DNA from: Mucilaginibacter sp.
GTDB lineage: Bacteria; Bacteroidota; Bacteroidia; Sphingobacteriales; Sphingobacteriaceae
Assembly: GCA_025934475.1 (NCBI GenBank)
Contig: JAICXZ010000217.1
Coordinates: 1-6,056 of the forward strand
Length of the DNA: 6,056 nt
Direction of reading: 5' to 3'
Every line of letters starts with the position of its first letter. The stretch's first letter is position 1. A program made the translations under genes and the position numbers. Shown in pieces: positions 1-4,524 of the stretch. A model generated the notes under the pieces. It worked only from the letters and a program-made list of their open reading frames with translations. It did no database searches and was not told where the DNA came from.

Positions 1-1093
1 AGCCATTTTGACTTATGCTCTCACCTATTTCGTTGGCCATGCGGGTATGCAGCATGCCTTAATGAACGCAATTGCGGTGTTAGTTATCTCCTGCCCTTGT
101 GCCATGGGTTTAGCAACGCCTACTGCGGTGATGGTTGGCTTGGGTCGCGCGGCAAAAAATGGCATCCTGATTAAGGGCGGCGATACGATCGAGTCAGTTA
201 CCCGGGCTAAATATGTTGTATTTGACAAAACGGGCACATTAACAACCGGCAAATTCAAGGTTAATAACCTAACATTAGAGGGTTCAGCTGATATCGAACA
301 AGTTCGCGGCATTGTAATGGCCATTGAGGAGCGCTCTAACCATCCTATCGCGCGCTCATTAGTAGCCGAATTAAAAAGTAAGTCTCAACAAAAGGTGATC
401 CTGCGCTCAGTTACTGAGGAAAAAGGCCTTGGTATGCGCGCAGAGGATGTGGAAGGAAATCATTATTTCCTCGGTTCATCCAAATTGAAGGTTGATGACA
501 ACGCGTTTAATATCTCGCTATACAAGAATCACAATCTGCTGGCAAAGATTGAAATGGACGACGAGATTAAGCCGCAATCGGCGCAATTGATAGCCACCCT
601 AAAAAATATGGGTATCGTGCCCGTGCTGTTGAGCGGCGACAAGCAGAGCCGCTGCGAAAAAGTAGCAAGGGCTATCGGCATCGATGAAGTTCACGGCGAA
701 AAACTTCCTTCAGAAAAACTTACCGTCATTGACGTCTATAAAAATAAAGGTGAAACCGTTATGGTGGGTGACGGCATTAACGATGCACCTGCCCTCACGC
801 AAGCCGATATCGGCGTATCCATGAACGACTCGAGCCAGGTAGCTATCCAATCAGCAAAAGTAATATTATTGAATACTGACCTCTTTTCGCTTGTAAAATT
901 CCTACAGATCAGCCGGCACACTTTATTGACCATCAAACAAAATCTATTCTGGGCGTTCGCCTATAACGTTGTTGCTATCCCGATAGCAGCTATGGGTTTC
1001 CTCAGTCCTATGATTGGCGCGCTAGCGATGGCATTTTCGGATGTGATAGTTATTGGAAACTCATTGAGGCTGAAGGTGAAACGGATTTCTTAG
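1..1093 (+). CDS. copA: Copper-type heavy-metal P1B ATPase, C-terminal part (5' end outside window)
   Basis: This membrane pump couples ATP hydrolysis to export of a soft metal ion, probably Cu(I). The frame is open to the left edge (codons before base 8 read A-I), so the TTG at 8 is not a start; the metal-binding N-terminus and first membrane helices lie outside. Visible in order: the transmembrane metal site CPC (92-100) in the context [13 protein letters not shown]; the phosphorylation motif DKTGTLT with its Asp at 224-226; the nucleotide-domain SNHP motif, a variant of SEHP, and a GLG; the hinge motif [10 protein letters not shown] (from 767); then two hydrophobic helices. The first helix carries the Tyr-Asn pair (962-967) of Cu(I) pumps, and the last carries MAFSD (1028-1042) where CopA proteins usually have MxxSS. 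The hinge loop SSQVA replaces the usual GSDVA/GTDVA. Family assignment is secure; Cu(I) specificity and the symbol are less so (about 0.6). A CcoI/FixI-like role is the alternative. Confidence 0.93.
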   Translation, partial: AILTYALTYFVGHAGMQHALMNAIAVLVISCPCAMGLATPTAVMVGLGRAAKNGILIKGGDTIESVTRAKYVVFDKTGTLTTGKFKVNNLTLEGSADIEQVRGIVMAIEERSNHPIARSLVAELKSKSQQKVILRSVTEEKGLGMRAEDVEGNHYFLGSSKLKVDDNAFNISLYKNHNLLAKIEMDDEIKPQSAQLIATLKNMGIVPVLLSGDKQSRCEKVARAIGIDEVHGEKLPSEKLTVIDVYKNKGETVMVGDGINDAPALTQADIGVSMNDSSQVAIQSAKVILLNTDLFSLVKFLQISRHTLLTIKQNLFWAFAYNVVAIPIAAMGFLSPMIGALAMAFSDVIVIGNSLRLKVKRIS

Positions 1094-1137
1094 TCCATAG
1101 TCGGTAGACCATCGCCGATAGTAAGACATATTTATTC

Positions 1138-1145
1138 TATTTTTG
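1138..1145 (+). promoter_or_regulatory. Candidate Bacteroidota -7 promoter element for rnhA
   Basis: TATTTTTG matches the Bacteroidota sigma-A -7 consensus TAnnTTTG exactly and lies 44 bases before the rnhA ATG, giving a plausible start of transcription near 1150. I see no TTG at the expected -33 position (around 1113-1119), so only half of the consensus is present. An A/T-rich 8-mer of this kind can arise by chance. Confidence 0.3.
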
Positions 1146-1154
1146 AACCATCAA

Positions 1155-1182
1155 CCATGGACTATTGACCATGGTCTATCGA
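1155..1182. repeat. Two-copy 14-bp tandem repeat before rnhA
   Basis: CCATGGACTATTGA (1155-1168) is followed directly by CCATGGTCTATCGA (1169-1182), with 12 of 14 positions identical. Related words occur inverted just after the ATPase stop (ggtagaccat, 1103-1112; gtccatagt, 1093-1101). The block therefore looks like a small array of one repeated word in both orientations, ending 7 bases before the rnhA start codon. Confidence 0.65.
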
Positions 1183-1189
1183 CTAAAAA

Positions 1190-1660
1190 ATGATCGAAAT
1201 CTTCACTGACGGCGCAGCAAGCGGCAACCCCGGCCCGGGCGGGTACGGCGCAATTCTGCGTTCGGGCAAACACTATAAGGAACTATCTGCAGGCTATCGC
1301 CGCACCACCAATAACAGAATGGAACTGCTAGCCGTAATCCGAGCTCTTGAAGCGTTAAAAAACATTAATCAAACGGTTACTATCTGCTCCGATTCCAAAT
1401 ATGTGATCGACGCTATTGAAAAACGCTGGCTACAAGGTTGGGTCCAAAAGGGCTTTGCAGGTAAAAAAAATAAGGATCTCTGGCTGCGCTATCTTGAATT
1501 GAGCAGATTACACATGATCAAATTTATCTGGGTACGCGGCCACGCCGGTCACCCAGAAAACGAACGCTGCGATGAATTAGCTGTCAATGCCTATAAGCAA
1601 AAGAATCTGCTGATTGATACTGTCTTTGAGGCGGAGGAAGGGAAAGCTAATTTGTCGTAG
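1190..1660 (+). CDS. rnhA: Ribonuclease HI
   Basis: This enzyme cleaves the RNA strand of RNA/DNA hybrids, removing Okazaki primers and R-loops in the cytoplasm. The 156-residue protein matches the length of the E. coli enzyme (155) and covers the whole fold. The four acidic metal ligands are present: D7 in FTDGAASGNPGPGG, E45 in NNRMELLAV, D68 in CSDSKYV and D128 in NERCDELA. The catalytic-loop histidine is H118 in VRGHAGHPENE. The basic handle region (about 79-98, RWLQGWVQKGFAGKKNKDLW) is also kept. The ATG at 1190 gives the exact family N-terminus. It is preceded by an A-rich stretch and no Shine-Dalgarno sequence, as is normal in Bacteroidota. It lies 96 bp after the ATPase gene on the same strand, behind a repeat block and a possible promoter, so it may be transcribed independently. 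It converges on fbp. Confidence 0.97.
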   Translation: MIEIFTDGAASGNPGPGGYGAILRSGKHYKELSAGYRRTTNNRMELLAVIRALEALKNINQTVTICSDSKYVIDAIEKRWLQGWVQKGFAGKKNKDLWLRYLELSRLHMIKFIWVRGHAGHPENERCDELAVNAYKQKNLLIDTVFEAEEGKANLS

Positions 1661-1661
1661 A

Positions 1662-1747
1662 GTTGATTAGGTTAAGTGGTTAATTGAGTTCATTAGGCTT
1701 GACCCTTCTTCGAGATAACTCAATCAACTTAATCCAACTTAATCAAC
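1662..1747. terminator. Imperfect long hairpin between convergent rnhA and fbp
   Basis: The arms 1662-1690 and 1717-1747 are imperfect inverted repeats around a 26-base loop. The outer 8 bp (gttgatta / taatcaac) and the inner 8 bp (attgagtt / aactcaat) are perfect; the middle pairs poorly and is offset by two bases. The position, one base after the rnhA stop and 10 bases beyond the fbp stop, suits a bidirectional terminator. There is no U-tract on either side, so termination is inferred from position rather than from a canonical signature. Confidence 0.5.
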
Positions 1748-1758
1748 CCATTCAACTT
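1722..1758. repeat. Degenerate 9-10 bp tandem repeat (AATCAACTT) reaching the fbp stop
   Basis: Four adjoining units are visible: AATCAACTT (1722-1730), AATCCAACTT (1731-1740), AATCAACCC (1741-1749) and ATTCAACTT (1750-1758). The last unit covers two bases of the fbp stop codon. The first three form the right arm of the convergent hairpin, so the inverted repeat may have arisen from copies of this word in both orientations. Confidence 0.6.
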
Positions 1759-2806
1759 ATTGAATACACGTCTCCCCATTAAACGTCTTCTTCGTGATCT
1801 GTGGCGAGAAGAACGACATCATCTCTTCTGCTTTGAATACCATGTTTTCAGATCCAATAAAAATAGCCGTACGCTGGTGCAATTCCTTTACGTCCAGCTC
1901 CAGGATACGTTCGTAGCCGTTACTAGCGCGGCCTCCTGCCTGCTCAATAATGAAGGCCATGGGATTGCATTCATAAACAAGACGCAATTTACCTTTTGGC
2001 GCCTGCGAAGTGATTGGATAGATGAAAATTCCGCCTTTGATCATATTCCTATGCAAATCAGCTACCATTGATCCTATGTAACGTGATGTATAAGGCCGAT
2101 TGGTTTTATCATCTTCTACCTGGCAATATTTGATATATTTTTTTACGCCGTCGGGGAAATGGGCATAATAACCTTCGTTGATTGAATAGATCACACCATC
2201 CTTTGGAATCTTCATATCGGGATGCGACAAACAAAACTCACCGATTGATGGATCGAGCGTAAATCCGTTAACTCCTTTGCCCGTAGTATATACAAGCATC
2301 GTCGAAGAACCATAGATCACATAGCCCGCAGCTACCTGTTCGGTGCCCTTTTGCAACACGTCTTCCATGGTGGCCCTGCCCGACGTAGTTTTACGGCGAT
2401 ATATTGAAAATATGGTACCAATACCAACGTTCACGTCAATATTTGACGAACCGTCGAGTGGGTCTATAGCAACAATGTATTTCGCGTCTTTCGAAATATC
2501 TGTATCGAGGAAAATTAAGTCCTTATTTTCTTCTGAAGCCACGATACAGCATTCGCCACCGTGCTTTAGGGCTGATATGAATTGCTCATTAGCGTATATA
2601 TCCAGTTTCTTTTGTCCTTCGCCTTGTACATTGGTTGTACCGTTCTCGCCAAGTATGTCGGCAAGCCCTGCTTTGTTCACTTCACGGTTGACAATTTTAG
2701 CGGCGATTCCGATATCTCTCAGCAACCTTGATAGTTCACCCTTAGCGTACGGAAAGTCAGCCTGCTTTTCGATAATAAACTGACCCAGCGTTTTGGTTAT
2801 TCTCAT
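1757..2806 (-). CDS. fbp: Class I fructose-1,6-bisphosphatase
   Basis: The enzyme hydrolyses fructose 1,6-bisphosphate to fructose 6-phosphate and phosphate, the committed step of gluconeogenesis, in the cytoplasm. The 349-residue protein is near the usual class I length (E. coli 332). Metal and catalytic motifs are intact: E92-E93 in VASEENKD; D115, L117 and D118 in [17 protein letters not shown]279 in VYECNPMAF. The substrate-loop region GGIFIYP (258-264) and C-terminal EQAGGRAS are present. The N-terminal GELSRLL (23-29) corresponds to the part of the family that binds AMP in allosteric members; whether AMP inhibits this enzyme cannot be told from here. The ATG at 2806 gives the normal N-terminus and has no Shine-Dalgarno sequence. 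It starts 23 bp after the phosphodiesterase gene, so it is probably co-transcribed as the last gene of the - strand cluster. Confidence 0.97.
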   Translation of the reverse strand: MRITKTLGQFIIEKQADFPYAKGELSRLLRDIGIAAKIVNREVNKAGLADILGENGTTNVQGEGQKKLDIYANEQFISALKHGGECCIVASEENKDLIFLDTDISKDAKYIVAIDPLDGSSNIDVNVGIGTIFSIYRRKTTSGRATMEDVLQKGTEQVAAGYVIYGSSTMLVYTTGKGVNGFTLDPSIGEFCLSHPDMKIPKDGVIYSINEGYYAHFPDGVKKYIKYCQVEDDKTNRPYTSRYIGSMVADLHRNMIKGGIFIYPITSQAPKGKLRLVYECNPMAFIIEQAGGRASNGYERILELDVKELHQRTAIFIGSENMVFKAEEMMSFFSPQITKKTFNGETCIQ

Positions 2807-2829
2807 ATACTTAGTGTATTAAATACGTT

Positions 2830-3321
2830 TTATCTTTGCAATTCTATCGCCTCTAAGGTATGGATTTTTTCGCCAGAAATGCAAAATCTAAGCATTGTAC
2901 GTATCTTATGCCAACCTTGTTTCCCTGCCGCGCCAGGATTTAAGTGTAAACAACTGATTTTTTTATCGTATATAACCTTAAGGATATGAGAGTGCCCGCA
3001 GATGAACAATTTTGGGGGCTTAGTGTAAATTTCTTGTCGTATTGACGGATAATATTTATCCGGATAACCACCAATATGGGTAATCCATACATCCACATCC
3101 TCGCACTGAAAACGCAGATGTTCGGGATATGTTTGGCGAATGTCCTTACCATCGATATTTCCGTAAACGCCACGCAGGGGTTTGAAGGCAGCCAGTTTAT
3201 CAGCCAGCTCGATATTACCGAAATCACCTGCGTGCCATATCTCGTCGCAATGTTCAAAATGTTTAAAAACGGAATCGTCGAGATAGCCGTGGGTGTCGGA
3301 AAGTAGTCCTATGCGAGTCAT
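2830..3321 (-). CDS. YfcE/MJ0936-family metallophosphodiesterase
   Basis: A small cytoplasmic calcineurin-like phosphoesterase of 163 residues. Proteins of this family hydrolyse phosphodiester bonds of model substrates with a two-metal centre; the physiological substrate is generally unknown. The complete ligand set is visible: D9 and H11 in LLSDTHG, D33 in HAGDFGN, N55 in VYGNIDGKD, H82 in ITHIGGYP, and H110 and H112 in ICGHSHIL. The family C-terminal motif LNPGAAG follows. There is no signal peptide or membrane segment. The ATG at 3321 puts the first motif at residue 9, as expected. It lies 42 bp downstream of the tRNA methyltransferase gene, with a small palindrome in that gap, and 23 bp upstream of fbp. 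Family confidence is high; the symbol is left blank because the specific function is not established. Confidence 0.93.
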   Translation of the reverse strand: MTRIGLLSDTHGYLDDSVFKHFEHCDEIWHAGDFGNIELADKLAAFKPLRGVYGNIDGKDIRQTYPEHLRFQCEDVDVWITHIGGYPDKYYPSIRQEIYTKPPKLFICGHSHILKVIYDKKISCLHLNPGAAGKQGWHKIRTMLRFCISGEKIHTLEAIELQR

Positions 3322-3323
3322 AT

Positions 3324-3353
3324 AATTTCGGATTTCGAAATTGCAATTTCGGA
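3324..3353. repeat. 16-bp perfect palindrome flanked by 9-bp direct repeats
   Basis: cgaaattgcaatttcg (3336-3351) is its own reverse complement. The word aatttcgga occurs at 3324-3332 and again at 3345-3353, the second copy overlapping the palindrome. The element occupies most of the 42-bp gap upstream of the phosphodiesterase start codon. It is A/T-rich, with no U-tract after it in the direction of transcription. It could be a protein-binding site or a dispersed intergenic repeat; I cannot decide which. Confidence 0.6.
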
Positions 3354-3363
3354 ATTAGCCCAG

Positions 3364-4077
3364 TCAAAAAATAGTGAAGAAATCTTTCAGCAAACGTTCG
3401 TATTGCTCAGAATAAGCTTTGGGTGCATCATAGATAGTAAATTTCTCCAGATGCTCACTACTTTTCCCTTTAGCTAGCGTCAATATTTCGCGGTGTGGCT
3501 CAATATCATCGTACGAATGGATATTGACAATCCTTTTAACAAATAAACCTGCCTTAAAAGCAAGACCTTTTGCCATCGCAGCGGTATCGGTCGGCAAAAT
3601 AATACAACATTCCCCTTTTTCGGCCAGATGATTGGGCAGGTACCTGATGAGCTTTTCAAAAAATTGATGATCAGCATGCTTAGCCAACTGTTTTTCTTTT
3701 TTTGGTGACTTAAGCGAGTTGATATAAAACGGCGGATTGGATACTATCAGATTATATTTTTTTTCCGGATTGGAGTCAAAATACTGCTCAAAGCTTTCCG
3801 GAAATATTTTCAATCGACCTGCAAAAGGTGAATTGGCAAAATTTTTACCGGCAGTAGCAGCAGCCGACTGATCTATCTCAACAGCGTCAAACTGGGCCGC
3901 TGGGAATCTCTGTGCCAACATTAATGCGATAACCCCAGTACCTGCGCCTATATCAAGAATATTTTTGGGACTATCGGCATTCACAATCGCGCCCAGTAAA
4001 ACGCCGTCTGTATTGATCTTCATAGCGCAGCCACTTTGATCAACATCAAACTGCTTGAATTTAAACACGCCGGACAT
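3364..4077 (-). CDS. trmN6: tRNA1(Val) (adenine(37)-N6)-methyltransferase, TrmN6/YfiC type
   Basis: The E. coli member (YfiC) uses S-adenosylmethionine to methylate N6 of A37, next to the anticodon, in tRNA1(Val). This 237-residue protein has the diagnostic N-terminus FKFKQFDVDQSGCAMKINTD (residues 5-24) ending in TDGVLLGA. The Rossmann SAM-binding motif DIGAGTG is at 42-48, an acidic strand-end AVEID at 65-69, and the amino-methyltransferase motif NPPF at 114-117 within IVSNPPFYINSL. The N-terminal signature separates it from the RNA/DNA methyltransferases that share only NPPF and the SAM site. The ATG at 4077 lies 3 bp after the VOC gene stop, so translation is probably coupled. Family placement is strong. 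The exact tRNA target in this organism is inferred, since Bacteroidota orthologues diverge from the E. coli protein. Confidence 0.9.
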   Translation of the reverse strand: MSGVFKFKQFDVDQSGCAMKINTDGVLLGAIVNADSPKNILDIGAGTGVIALMLAQRFPAAQFDAVEIDQSAAATAGKNFANSPFAGRLKIFPESFEQYFDSNPEKKYNLIVSNPPFYINSLKSPKKEKQLAKHADHQFFEKLIRYLPNHLAEKGECCIILPTDTAAMAKGLAFKAGLFVKRIVNIHSYDDIEPHREILTLAKGKSSEHLEKFTIYDAPKAYSEQYERLLKDFFTIF

Positions 4078-4080
4078 GTC

Positions 4081-4470
4081 TCAAATTTCGTAAAACTCTA
4101 TGGGCAGTCCATTAGGGTCGGCAAAAAAAGTGAAACGTTTGCCTGTAAATTCGTCAATACGAACGGGCTCAACATTTACGCCGTGCTTTGCTATCTCATT
4201 AATCGCCTCATCCACATCATCTACTTCGAAAGCCAAATGGCGTAAACCAACTGCTTCAGGGCGCGATGGGCGGGCCGGGGGATCGGGAAAAGAGAATAAC
4301 TCGATCTGGTACAGACCGTTTACTTCGAGATCAAGCTTATAGGAAATTCGTTCAGCACGAAATACTTCGCGAACAATTTTTAAACCAAGTACTTCTGTAT
4401 AAAATCGCTTTGATCGCTCATAGTCCGAGCAAATTATGGCGATATGATGTACCCGGTTGATTTTAAGCAT
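4081..4470 (-). CDS. VOC-family metalloprotein, YaeR/GloA2-like
   Basis: A 129-residue single-domain vicinal-oxygen-chelate protein resembling E. coli YaeR and the GloA2 (SMU1112c) subgroup of glyoxalase-I-like proteins. The characteristic features are HHIAIICSDYERSKRFY near the start, YQIELFSFP followed by PPARPSRPEA, LRHLAFEVDD, and the ending KRFTFFADPNGLPIEFYEI. Metal ligands by family pattern are H9, E57, H78 and E125, all present. Related VOC enzymes handle glutathione or other thiol hemithioacetals, but the substrate of the YaeR subgroup is not established, so a lactoylglutathione lyase label would overreach. The ATG at 4470 gives the family N-terminus; its upstream region has no Shine-Dalgarno sequence but a perfect 15-bp hairpin ending 10 bases before the start codon. 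The gene is followed after 3 bp by the tRNA methyltransferase gene. Confidence 0.92.
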   Translation of the reverse strand: MLKINRVHHIAIICSDYERSKRFYTEVLGLKIVREVFRAERISYKLDLEVNGLYQIELFSFPDPPARPSRPEAVGLRHLAFEVDDVDEAINEIAKHGVNVEPVRIDEFTGKRFTFFADPNGLPIEFYEI

Positions 4471-4480
4471 ATTGGAAATC

Positions 4481-4513
4481 AGACTTACGAAGTTTCGAAA
4501 ACTTCGTAAGTCT
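4481..4513. terminator. Perfect 15-bp stem-loop between purL and the VOC gene
   Basis: agacttacgaagttt (4481-4495) pairs without mismatch with aaacttcgtaagtct (4499-4513) around the 3-base loop cga. It begins 11 bases after the purL stop and ends 10 bases before the VOC start codon on the - strand. Position and strength suggest a purL terminator or attenuator. In the purL direction, however, the stem is followed by GATTTCC rather than a run of U, which argues against a standard intrinsic terminator. Alternatives are a dispersed intergenic palindrome, a transcript-end stabiliser, or a structure affecting VOC translation. Confidence 0.6.
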
Positions 4514-4524
4514 TTACTATTACA

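Larger units (their letters stand above)
1098..1185. repeat. Long inverted repeat between the ATPase gene and rnhA
   Basis: The arms 1098-1112 (tagtcggtagaccat) and 1171-1185 (atggtctatcgacta) pair over 15 positions with a single G-T wobble, enclosing 58 bases. The spacer also holds a smaller hairpin, accatgg (1154-1160) with ccatggt (1169-1175) around an 8-base loop. In RNA these could form downstream of the ATPase stop or in the rnhA leader. No U-tract follows the right arm, so it is not a classical intrinsic terminator. The pairing is read directly; any role is unknown. Confidence 0.7.

Noticed and set aside
8..10. TTG as a start codon for the ATPase
   Set aside because: The frame continues upstream to the window edge and the protein begins inside a membrane helix just before CPC. 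The gene is truncated by the window.
1760..2071. A 103-codon + strand open frame over the 3' end of fbp
   Set aside because: It is antisense to conserved fbp coding sequence with no family features. Its start falls in the stop-codon region of fbp.
2343..2783. A 146-codon open frame on the + strand opposite fbp
   Set aside because: It lies fully antisense to a complete, motif-rich fbp, and its translation is low in recognisable motifs and rich in Ser and Pro, as expected for a shadow frame.
2816..2826. Small palindrome gtatt-a-aatac upstream of fbp
   Set aside because: Only 5 bp per arm and purely A/T-rich apart from the ends, so it is well within chance expectation for this composition.
2831..2838. 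TATCTTTG, an exact TAnnTTTG match on the + strand
   Set aside because: It points antisense into the 3' end of the phosphodiesterase gene, has no TTG near -33 and precedes no + strand gene. It is most likely chance.
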